The notes under the pieces are model-generated. The model was not told the DNA's origin. It saw only the letters and a list, made by a program, of their open reading frames with translations, and did not search any database. A stretch of 25,245 nt of DNA, taken from the NCBI GenBank assembly GCA_029834535.1, contig JAQMWT010000601.1, positions 1-25,245 on the forward strand, in the 5' to 3' direction. This document shows, in pieces, positions 17,794 to 25,245 of this stretch. Origin of the DNA: Chrysophaeum taylorii (lineage: Eukaryota > Sar > Pelagophyceae > Pelagomonadales > Pelagomonadaceae). Numbering within the stretch: position 1 is the stretch's first letter; every line of letters begins with the position of its first letter. The translations under genes were made by a program, and so were the position numbers.

Positions 17794-18350
17794 TTGATCC
17801 TCCAAGCCGTCTACGGCGACCTCGCAGACTATTTCCACGACCCGCGGCGGCTCTTTCGGCGCGCCATTCTCACGCCCCGTCGAAACGATGTTGTCGATGC
17901 TGACAACGCGCGCATGACCGCGGCCTTTTTTCCCGGAGACGAGGCGTCGGAGTTCTTTTCGGCCGACTAGGTTGGGTCGGAAGACGACGCCTCGCTCTTT
18001 ACAGTCGAGTTTTCGACTCCCTGACAACCAACGGCATGCTGACTTTGATCGCGAGCTTAAAGTCTTCGCAACCTCGACCCGTCGCACGGCCACTGCAACG
18101 GTACCAGATACATGATCGATCGTGTCGTGTCACCGAGGCTCCTCCAACCTGTATCCCTTAAGGCCCGCCGACGCCAAACGATCAACAAGAGCCAGGGCCA
18201 GACGCCCCGCGAGGTCGGCGTCCTCTTGCCCAAGCCCGTCTTCTGTCACGTCCAGCTCTACGTGGCTCTCTGTCGATCGGCAACCCCGAGGATTTGCTCT
18301 TCTGGGTCGACGACTCCACCCTACCCCACACGTGCTGCGCAATACCGATA
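17794..18350 (+). pseudogene. PIF1/Helitron helicase C-terminal tail (H3 copy)
   Basis: This is the clearest of the three copies. One frame reads LQAVYGDLADYFHDPRRLF and RRAILTPRRNDVVDADNA and then meets TAG after FFSAD. A second frame gives [16 protein letters not shown] (about 18064) and [14 protein letters not shown] (about 18181), then [11 protein letters not shown] third gives [18 protein letters not shown]. These match the region around motifs V and VI and the C-terminal end of PIF1-like Helitron helicases. In an active element the enzyme would unwind DNA for rolling-circle transposition. Here the N-terminal helicase motifs and the Rep nuclease are absent. Confidence 0.72.
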
Positions 18351-18380
18351 ATCCCCCTCACGGCGTCTACACGCGCACTG

Positions 18381-18612
18381 TAGGTGAACTTACTGGGACC
18401 AGGTGAACTTACTGGGGTTTTTAGAGTAAACTCAAGGGTTGGCGGCGCGTGCGGATCAAAGCAGCTTGGATTGGCGGGGGGGAGAGCGACGAGCTCAAAG
18501 GAGTGGGTGTGAGCTAGGTGAACTTACTGACCAGGTGAACTTATATGAAACTTACTGGGACCAGGTGAACTTACTGGGGTTAGAGATTGGGGCTAGTTAA
18601 ACTTACTGGCCT
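18381..18612 (+). repeat. Iteron-like array in H3
   Basis: Clusters at about 18381-18418 and 18515-18612 hold at least six GGTGAACTTACTGG-type motifs, the last one truncated to AAACTTACTGG just before the GCCTGCACTTG end. The core ACTTACT also appears at the element's 5' end (TCCTTACTACT), so both ends share a short motif. Confidence 0.62.
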
Positions 18613-18621
18613 GCACTTGTC

Positions 18622-19584
18622 TAACCAAACTACATGTAGGCGTTCGGGCGAGTGCATCCCTTTGAAAGCACGGTTCAAGATGGTGGTGATGTCCGGTCTG
18701 ACCGTGATACTCAGGTACATGAGAGAGCCTCACACTGGTTGAAATGAATTTATGCGTTTGTGCGAGAGTTGTCCCAAATTGAGTTTGGCGAGGAGTTCTG
18801 TGACTTTGTGTCCTGCGCTCATTGTGAACACCCCCTTGACCGGATCATAGGTACACTTGAGACCTAGAAACGATTTTACGGTTTCTGCCCACTTGACGCC
18901 GTCTCCGAATGTTTTGAAGAGCGCGTCTTTAACCTTTTTGATGAGCGCTGTGTCTGTACCTGTTGTGAGCAGGTCATCGACAAAGGCAGTGATTGCACAT
19001 CACTGGTCAGTTCTGGGGTCGTGTTTCGTGAACAGTGTTGCGTCATTCCTGCTGCAGGTGAAGCCAAGGTCGGTCATGAACTTGTTCAGATGTTTTGAGA
19101 AAAGGGCGGGTGACGACTGGAGTCCATAGAGGGCTTTGATCAGTCGGAAGGCGATCTTGCCTTTTGGATTCATCTGCCGAAATTTCTCAGTGATCTCTGG
19201 CTTTACTTGTATGCCCTTGGGCAGGTCCACCCAGATAGGCCTGTCGATGAGGCTTTGAATGAAAGCCTGTGGGACATCACAGTGATGCACAGGTAGCCGA
19301 TGGTGCGTGGCGACTGCGATCAGTGTGCGACCAGTGGCTAGCATTGTCGTGGGTGAGTAGACGCTGTAGAAGTCGAGTCCTACTCGGGCCAGGAAGCCTT
19401 GTACCACACATCTGGCCTTGTGCTTCAGGTAAGCACCATTTTCGGTTTTGACCTTGAGAACAAGACGTAGGGAGAGCGGATCTGCCTTCGGGGACGAGAG
19501 ATAGGCGGATAACGCCTTTGTCTGTGATGCCATCAAATTCTTGATGATACCTTCCAGGTGCGTGCGCTTTTCGTCATTGGACTA
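18622..19584 (-). pseudogene. Copia-2 reverse transcriptase (5'-truncated)
   Basis: The minus-strand frame begins at the minisatellite edge. It reads VLKVKTENGAYLKHKARCVV, SVYSPTTMLATGRTL, HHCDVPQAFIQS (first catalytic Asp), LIKALYGLQSSPALF, then AFVDDLLTTGTD (YVDD box) and MYLSITVRPDITTI. It ends at SPERLHV, where H3 begins. Two in-frame TGA codons interrupt it, at 19000-19002 and 18730-18732. Integrase, which should precede RT, is missing. Confidence 0.88.
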
Positions 19585-19589
19585 AAGAA

Positions 19590-19915
19590 GCTCACGGACG
19601 CGGATCGTGTCCGCATCCGACCAGCGGATTTGGACCGTGTCCGCAAGTATCCGCGACCAGCGAACATGCGGATGCGGACACCCTGCGGACGCGGACACCT
19701 GCGGACGCGGACACCCCGCGGATGCGGACACCCTGCCACCCCGCGGATGCGGACACCCTGTCACCCCGCGGATGCGGACACCCCGCGGATGCGGACACCC
19801 TGCGGATGCGGACACCCCGCGGTGCGGACAACCTGCGAATGCGGACAACCTGCGGATGCGGACACCCGGCGGACACGGATAGCCAGCAGATGCGGACGCC
19901 TGTGGTGTGGGAGCG
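19590..19915. repeat. 17-bp minisatellite (GCGGATGCGGACACCC)n
   Basis: About a dozen tandem units of 16-17 bp, with consensus GCGGATGCGGACACCCC, run from about 19668 to 19912. Two units carry an 8-bp TGCCACCC or TGTCACCC insertion. Before 19668 the same GCGGA/TCCGC words occur in both orientations as imperfect inverted repeats. Several frames are open through it only because the repeat lacks stops; I do not consider it coding. It separates truncated Copia-2 from Copia-3. The following 112 bp (19916-20027) show nothing I recognise. Confidence 0.9.
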
Positions 19916-20027
19916 TCGCGTCGCTCCGTCTCTCCGCTGCCTGAATACTGAAACTACTGAAACGGTCCAAAATCCGCAATCCTTAACCTGTCTCAAAAAT
20001 GAAAGCGGTCCCGCCGAAAGAGAATTC

Positions 20028-20148
20028 CACCAGCCTGTCCCAGTGACACGCCACTGACACACCACGCACGCGCCACGCACGCGCCACGTCGCCTGTCCTG
20101 ACACTAGGTCACATGCCACGTTCACTTCATACACACATGACACTCATG
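20028..20148 (+). repeat. Copia-3 5' LTR (about 121 bp)
   Basis: It matches 25116-25243 from CACCAGCCTGTCCCAGTG to GACACTCATG. If the LTR proper starts with TG and ends with CA, it is 20036-20146. It contains two 11-bp CGCCACGCACG units; the 3' LTR has three. Other differences are CA/TG changes in these units and a 4-bp indel near CTTCATACAC. An LTR this short is unusual for copia elements. Confidence 0.78.
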
Positions 20149-20162
20149 TGGTTATGAGGCCC
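20149..20162 (+). other. Primer-binding-site candidate of Copia-3
   Basis: TGGTTATGAGGCCC lies directly after the 5' LTR and begins TGG, as expected for a tRNA 3'-end complement. It resembles the initiator-Met complement TGGTATCAGAGC only with gaps. It overlaps the first in-frame ATG (20154), so coding starts almost at the LTR unless the ATG at 20211 is used. Confidence 0.25.
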
Positions 20163-22440
20163 ATGTTGTTCGTGTTCTCAGCACGACGCTACCACTTGCG
20201 CGCGAGTGTCATGTCGGCCACCGAGCTCAAGGACGCACGGAAGCGCCTGCCGGAAATCGTCAACCAGCTCCGCACTTTCAACCCCGACGGTGATGCGGTG
20301 GAGGACGCGACGCACCTGCGACACCTCGAACAGGACGTCGTGGACTACGCCCAGTTCCTGGCTGACGCCACCGGCTCCATCAGGCTCCCGCCGTTGACGC
20401 CCGAAGCCGACCTGTTCCTGCTCTGCCTCCTGCGCCGCGGCACCGCGGCGGAGGCGCAGCGCATTGTCGACCGCTGCCAGACTGGTGCCGACGCTTTGGA
20501 CCGCCTACGCCTGCGCTTCGCCTTCAACAGCAAGACCGAACCCCGCCAGCATCTGCACGATCTGTCCTTCGTCTCGTTCGGCACGCCCGACCTTTACCTC
20601 GCGGCCTTCGAACGTAACATCACGGCCCTTGAGGCACTGGGCGACACATTCACCGACACGGATCGCATGCTCTACTTCCTCGAGGGCCTCAAGGGACCCA
20701 AAGGGGGGGATGGCCTGGCGGAGGCCCACCGTCTTCTCGCGATTGAGTCCGCCCGGACAGGCACCTCGTACGACACCTTCATTAAGGTCTTCACCACGTA
20801 CTGCCGCAACGCCGATATCAGCCGCGGCGGCTCTCGCGCACGCGCCCGCCAGACCGCCGCGCAAACTGCTGCCCCGCCCGGCCGCACCACGCTCAACTAC
20901 GACTTCCGTCCGGACTGGACCCCAGTCCCGTTCTGCAGCAAGTGCTACGGGCTCTTTCACACCGCCCGCATATGCCCTGCCGACATCACGAGCCGTATGC
21001 CGTGCGGAATCTGCCGCTTCCTCGCCCACACCACCGACAACTGCGCGCTCAAGACTCCCGGCTGGCAGCCCGGAGACGTCCTCTCGATCCGCGACCTCCG
21101 CAAGTTGAGGACTTTCCGCTCCCGGGACGTGCCACCCGCCCGCCCGGCCGCGCCGCCCCATCAGGCGCCCCCGCTGGCCCCGCAGGCCCCTGAGCCTGCG
21201 CCGACCGCTGCCGCGGCCGCCCGCCGCACCACCGACGCCTGTCGGACCGGTTACACCATCGACGCACGCGCCTTTATGGCGCGCGGCATCGAGCCACCGT
21301 TGGTCTCTCCCGGCGCCCTTCACCTGACGTTGACGTTGCTCTTCGTGGCCGCCGGAGCTATGCTCGGTCTCTGCCTCGACGGCCGTGTTGCGCTGCCCGC
21401 TCTCCTCCTCGTCCCCGGCCTTGCATGCGTCCTCCGCACTGTCTCATTCCCGCTCCTGTGCAGCACCACGGCGCGGGCAGCCCGTGCCCGCGCGGCGCCA
21501 CCAGACTACGAGGAGTGGCTCGTCGACTCCGCCTACGACAACCACACGCGGCCCGAGTACAGCACGGTGGTCTCCTACACGAAGACGTGGCTGTCCTGGC
21601 TCCCGGGCGGCTTCTTCGACGGTGGACGCCACAGCCACGCCGTCCGTGGACACGTCATCGAGAACGCCACGCTCCAGACAACGGACGGACACATCGACGT
21701 CACCATCGCTGCAGCCATTACGCCCTCGCTCCCGCGGCTCTTCTCGGTCGACCAGTTCGACAAGAGCGGGGGGCGCTTCATCAGCGGGTCGAGCCCTCGC
21801 CTCGAGACGAGCGACGGCAAGATCATCCCCCTCATCAAGCGAGGAAAGGACTACTTGCTCATCACCCGGCGCACGGGGACCGAACCGGCGACGGCCGCTA
21901 CTGCGGCCGTCACCGCCGCGGCCCCCGCCGCCGCCGCCGTAGCCGCCGCCGCCGCCGCTGCCGCATGCCGGCTCGCGCCGCGCGGCTTGTTTGGCTCGGC
22001 TTTCGTCTCCTCCCTCTTCGCGACCGCGGTCTTGGCCGGCGCTATGGCTGCTGTGGCGTCGAGCCATGCCGTTGGGGCGGCAATGCTGCAGCACCCGAGC
22101 GCACGGCCGGTCGACCCGGTCCTCATGCCGGGCCTCCGCCTCGACGACGTCAGCGCCCATCAGATGCTCGGCCACGCCAGCGATGACCGCCGGGACGCCG
22201 CCCTGAAGCGGCTCGGCCTTCCCGCTGTCGGGGAAAGCCGGCACCCCATCTGCTGCACCCTCGGCCGCTTACGCAAGGCGCCCACGCATTCCACGACGAC
22301 GAGCGCGACCACGGCACCCGACGGGGCCGTCGTTGAGGTCGACTTGCAAGGCCCCTTCAACCCGCCGACACTCGGAGGGGCGCGGTATGGCCTCGACTTC
22401 GCCTTTCGGCGCCCGGCTCGCCTGGCGAGCTCGCTCATTG
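20154..22440 (+). pseudogene. Copia-3 Gag-protease-integrase (N-terminal half)
   Basis: This is one long frame; ATG at 20154, 20163 or 20211 could start it (20211, MSATELKDARKRLPE, looks most Gag-like). Two CCHC knuckles are CSKCYGLFHTARIC and CGICRFLAHTTDNC (20934-21045). The protease box is EEWLVDSAYDNH (about 21513), with DSA in place of the usual D-S/T-G. HQMLGH...HPICCTLGRLRKAP is an altered integrase zinc domain, and VVEVDLQGPF gives the first integrase Asp. Unusually, two hydrophobic stretches that could span a membrane lie in the chain: about 21318-21460 (LTLTLLFVAAGAMLGLCL and beyond) and 21988-22080. Between protease and integrase there is also an Ala-rich tract. The frame fails near 22420-22480. 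Confidence 0.8.
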
Positions 22441-23109
22441 CCAAGAAAAGCGACGCGGCGGGGAGCTCCCCGTGCTCTCGCGTCCGCGCGCGCGGCTGGG
22501 CTGCGCCCAACTACCCTCCGCGCGGACTTGGGGGGCGAGCTCGACAATCCGCACTTCCGTTCTGCGGCCGCCGCCTCCGGCCTCGCCGTCGAGTACGTCG
22601 TCCCCGAACGCCACGTCAACGCCGCCGAGAACGCCCACATCCGGATTCTGGACGTGGCGCGCGCCAACGACGTCTTGGTCCGGAACGTGCTCCATCCCAA
22701 ATTCTGGGGCTATTCCTACCTCTACGCCGTCCGTCAGGTGAACGTCGTCGGCGGCTACATCGGCGAGCACGAGGACATTAGCGGCATGGCGCCCTACGGC
22801 TCGCTCGTTGCCTACCGCGTCGACGCCGCGAAGAACACCGAACGCGCATTGATCGGGATATACCTAGGATGTCGGCCCGAGGCCGGTCCCGGGGCCGTCT
22901 ACGTTGTTCCAGCGCCGCGATCGGGCTGCGTCCAGGACGACCTTCGCCTCGTGCGCACGACCGCGACCGTCCGCTTCCTCGCCGCACCGGGCACGCCTGT
23001 TACGACCGACTTGCTCCGCACCACTCTCGACAGCTTGCGTGCAGCGGCCACAGCCCCGCTCGCGGACGCCGGCGCCCCGACGCCGCCACCGCCCCCACCC
23101 CTACCTTGA
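22420..23109 (+). pseudogene. Copia-3 integrase core, second half
   Basis: One frame over from the upstream polyprotein. LRADLGGELDNPHF carries the second catalytic Asp and HVNAAENAHIRILDVAR carries the catalytic Glu position, so the DDE set is present across the frameshift. VLVRNVLHPKFWGYSYLYAV and ALIGIYLGCRPEAGPGAV match the copia blocks before the RT linker. It ends at TGA 23107 after a proline run; a third frame continues the linker (ACKIAQAYATATSAGEPAPD). Confidence 0.78.
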
Positions 23110-24390
23110 CCCAAGCCTGCAAGATTGCGCAGGCGTACGCGACCGCGACGTCGGCGGGCGAACCCGCCCCCGACCACGCCCCGCTACCGGGCCCGGGCTT
23201 GTTCGACGACGATCAGGACCCTGCCCTTTGGCACGAGGCGCCGCCCTCGACCTTCGTCTTCGACTACGGACCCCCCGACCCGACGGCTCCCGATCCCTTC
23301 GGGAGGCCCGTGGCCGCCCGGACGCGCCTGGCTGGACGGCGGCCGTCCTCAAGGAACACGGCGCCTTCTTCCAATTCGAGGCCATCCGCGTTGTAGCCGC
23401 CCGTGACGTCTCTGATGACGCCGTGGTCGTCGGCTGCATTACCGCCCTCGCCGTCAAGCGCGATGGCACGCAGAAGGTTCGCTTCTGCTACGACGGGGCT
23501 CAAGCCAAACGGACCGAGACTGCGCATGCGCTCGCCGTCCCGGAGGACCACGACGATGCGCCTTGTACCGTCACTGCGGTTTCACCCTCGTACGCGTCGC
23601 CATGCGCTGACAACAATGCCGTGCTCGTCTTCGTGGCCGTCTGCAACCGCTACGGCTATGTCGCCTGCGCTGGGGACGCTCGGTGCGCCTACCTCCAATC
23701 TCACCCTCCTGCCTCATGAGCGCCGCTACATGCGCCCGCCTCGCCACATCGGCGACTACATGGCAGACCTTCCTCCGGACCAACGATACGACCCGGCTCG
23801 GTCGCTGTGGCTCACGCTCAAGCCTGTCTACGGCCAGCCCCATGCGGGCCGCAAGTGGTATGAGACGTTCGTCGAGTACCTCGGCCTTCTTGGCTTCCTC
23901 GAATCGCCGTACCACCCCTGCTTCTTCTACCGCTATGAAGATACTGGGCCGCCGACGGTACTCATCAGCGTTGTCGACAACATTCCGCTCGCGGGCCAAC
24001 CGGACGCCGTGGCTGAAGTACGCGCTGCGCTCAGCGACCGTTTTGTCATGACGTGGGAAGACGTCGCTCACGACATCTGCGGCATCACCCTCGACTACCG
24101 TGCCGATGGCTCTGTCTTCGCCCACCAGCGCCCGTACATCGACAAGGTCCTCGGTCACCTCGGCTACGGCTCGATCACGGTCGGGCCTGCCACACCGATG
24201 CACCTGGACTTCAACGTCGACCCCCACGTACCCGACAAGACGGCCGACAGCGGCGACGTCCGTGCCGCGCTCGCCATCAACCCACGCGAGGCCCTTGGTC
24301 TGCTCATGTTCACGCGGGCGACGTTGCCCACCTTCGCGCGCACGGTTCACGTCCTGGCCACCGCCGTAAACGTGGTCCGAGCGCCACGCT
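23110..24390 (+). pseudogene. Copia-3 reverse transcriptase
   Basis: The protein is spread over three frames with shifts near 23325 and 23690. PGWTAAVLKEHGAFFQF opens the RT, and CAGDARCAYLQS holds the first catalytic Asp. LWLTLKPVYGQPHAGRKWYE is the copia LYGLKQA block. The YVDD box reads ISVVDNIPLAG (about 23967), so the second Asp is Asn. Later blocks are DICGITLDYRADGSVFAHQR and GLLMFTRATLPTFARTVHVL. The Asp-to-Asn change should abolish catalysis. Confidence 0.8.
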
Positions 24391-24970
24391 CGGGCCCTCG
24401 ACCGTGCCCTGCGCTGGCTCGCGGCTCACCGGGACCTTGGCATCCTGTTTTCTGCTGCCTACCGAGGCGCCTTCCACCTCTCTGCTTATGCGGACGAGAG
24501 TCTTGGCTGTGAGCTCGCTCGCGGTGCGCACGGCTCTGCCCTCTCGCGCCTCGGTGGTGCCATTCTCTCCAGGGGCCTGCGTCTCCGGGGCCAGTCGGCG
24601 CGTCTCTGCGACATGCCACAGCACGCCTGAGATTGCCATCTTAGCCCTGTCTCACACTGTCCGTCGCCTTCTTGGCGTGCGCCACCTCATCCAGACCCTC
24701 GAGGGGGTCCGGCCGCCTCGCACCACGGTATGGTGTGATAACCAACCGGCACTGAAGATCGTCCGTCGCCGTCTTCTGTCGCCTAACTTGCGCCATCTGC
24801 GTATCGCCCTCAATGCCCTCATTTGCGCAGTTGATACGTACGACTGTGCCTACAAGTACGTCAAGACCAAGCTCAATTACGCCAACGTCTTCGTTTCCAA
24901 CGAGGACGCTGACCTCTTCGACCGCGATACTGCCTTCCTCACCGGTCATGTCACCCCTGACCTCTCCTAG
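24385..24970 (+). pseudogene. Copia-3 RNase H
   Basis: The frame from about 24385 reads ALDRALRWLAAHRDLGILF and HLSAYADESLGCELARG (first Asp), and ends at TGA about 24627. One frame over it continues with STPEIAILALSHTVRRLLG (Glu), TTVWCDNQPALKIVRR (Asp) and KYVKTKLNYANVFVSNEDAD to TAG at 24968. The Asp of the usual H-I-D-I block is not kept (LRHLRIAL). The block order is typical of copia RNase H. Confidence 0.78.
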
Positions 24971-25104
24971 ACTCCTGGGGAGGTCCTACCTCGCTCTGCT
25001 CTTGCTCTCTCTGTCCTCTGCTCTGCCTTGTTCTTCGCGCCCTTCCGCTGCGCTTCCTTTCACGTGCCTCCTGCAGCCCTCTCTTCGCACCTGATCGCTT
25101 CGCT

Positions 25105-25115
25105 GGATGGGGAGG
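25105..25115 (+). other. Copia-3 polypurine tract
   Basis: GGATGGGGAGG lies directly before the 3' LTR (CACCAGCCTGTCCC), the position where plus-strand DNA synthesis is primed. The 134 bp between the RNase H stop and this tract are pyrimidine-rich and non-coding. Confidence 0.65.
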
Positions 25116-25245
25116 CACCAGCCTGTCCCAGTGACACGCCACTGACACACCACGTGCGCGCCACGTGCGCGCCACGCACGCGCCACGTCGCCTGTCCTGA
25201 CGCTAGGTCACATGCCACGTTCACTTCACACATGACACTCATGCG
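25116..25245 (+). repeat. Copia-3 3' LTR (reaches window edge)
   Basis: It matches the 5' LTR to GACACTCATG at 25243; the last two bases already differ. It has three 11-bp CGCCACG(TG/CA)CG units, two of which form CACGTG E-box-like palindromes that the 5' LTR lacks. The true end and any target-site duplication lie outside the window. Confidence 0.75.

Larger units (their letters stand above)
17385..18619 (+). mobile_element. Rolling-circle (Helitron/Helentron-like) unit H3, nested in Copia-2
   Basis: It starts TCCTTACTACTAATCG (17385) and ends GCACTTG (18619), the same ends as H1 and H2, and is followed by TCTAACC of Copia-2. The Copia-2 frame is continuous if the insert is removed and a single TC is kept. 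It follows that either the element begins with TC and entered just before a TC, or it made a 2-bp TC target duplication. Content: microsatellite, two partial R repeats, PIF1 tail, iteron-like array. At 1235 bp it is longer than H1/H2 because of the R pieces. There is no canonical CTRR inside its 3' end. Confidence 0.75.
16525..19584 (-). mobile_element. Ty1/copia-type retrotransposon Copia-2 (5'-truncated, split by H3)
   Basis: RT lies at 18622-19584 and RNase H at 16592-17384, both on the minus strand, with rolling-circle-like unit H3 (17385-18619) in between. The 5' half (Gag, protease, integrase) is absent: the coding sequence begins inside the RT and is bounded by the 17-bp minisatellite. 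The sequence differs from Copia-1 and Copia-3, so it is a third lineage. Confidence 0.85.
20028..25245 (+). mobile_element. Ty1/copia-type retrotransposon Copia-3 with short LTRs
   Basis: Direct repeats at 20028-20148 and 25116-25243 flank a full copia order: Gag, protease, integrase, RT, RNase H. The element is about 5.2 kb and reaches the window edge. It is strongly GC-rich, unlike Copia-1 and Copia-2. The coding sequence changes frame about six times, the RT box reads VVDN and the two LTRs differ by indels, so it is not recent and not active. The alternative for some frameshifts is assembly error in GC-rich sequence. Confidence 0.88.

Noticed and set aside
18621..18624. CTAA right after the H3 end, as a canonical Helitron CTRR terminus
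   Set aside because: These bases belong to the Copia-2 flank: they restore the Copia-2 frame when H3 is removed, and H1/H2 are not followed by CTAA.
17381..18630. AACT as a 4-bp target-site duplication around H3
   Set aside because: Using it would leave the Copia-2 RT/RNase H bridge four residues too short and would place TAACCA inside the element, which H1 and H2 do not have. The TC model fits better.
19558..20057. Open frames through the minisatellite as protein genes
   Set aside because: Several frames on both strands are open only because the 17-bp unit has no stops; no start context or domain supports any of them.
20505..24350. Long antisense frames under Copia-3 (for example 20505-21323 and 23571-24350)
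   Set aside because: They mirror GC-rich coding DNA on the plus strand, where zinc knuckles, RT and RNase H blocks are readable; the antisense products show no known domain.

Overview
The window is eukaryotic, repeat-dense DNA with no host gene that I can recognise. It holds a broken Ty3/gypsy element, three separate Ty1/copia elements on both strands, three copies of a short rolling-circle (Helitron/Helentron-like) element, a duplicated module with two unfamiliar protein-coding remnants, and several tandem repeats. Chromovirus-free gypsy and copia polyproteins, PIF1-type helicase tails and the lack of bacterial gene spacing all point to a eukaryotic nuclear genome. I cannot name the lineage: a protist, an alga or an early-diverging fungus would all fit. 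Base composition changes sharply by element. The gypsy and Copia-1/Copia-2 stretches look balanced, while Copia-3 (20.0-25.2 kb) is strongly GC-rich, so the elements have different histories.

Layout. 79-2059: two head-to-tail units (H1, H2; minus strand) of a rolling-circle-like element carrying a decayed PIF1 helicase tail and arrays of a 14-bp iteron-like motif. 2060-7000: Gypsy-1 (plus), with RT, RNase H, integrase and a C-terminal extension, broken by three in-frame stops, frameshifts and an internal duplication of the integrase core. 7114-11665: Copia-1 (minus), with a long Gag-protease-integrase frame but no RNase H. 11824-16340: a duplicated module containing a 0.4-kb repeat (R), a minus-strand ORF that looks like a restriction-enzyme-like nuclease, and a plus-strand protein made of 33-residue charged repeats. 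16525-19584: Copia-2 (minus), split by a third rolling-circle-like unit (H3, plus, 17385-18619). 19590-19915: a 17-bp minisatellite. 20028-25245: Copia-3 (plus) between very short direct LTRs, its right LTR reaching the window edge.

How the parts relate. H3 sits inside the RT/RNase H junction of Copia-2, and taking it out together with one TC dinucleotide leaves the Copia-2 frame open across the join. That fixes the element ends as TC...CACTTG. The H2/H1 junction shows the same ends fused directly, as expected of a rolling-circle concatemer. H3 also carries pieces of repeat R ahead of the helicase tail, and R lies beside the nuclease-like ORF at 14 kb. The helicase, nuclease-like and repeat-protein remnants may therefore be parts of one larger, undescribed rolling-circle element family; this is inference. 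No tRNA, rRNA or CRISPR array was seen.
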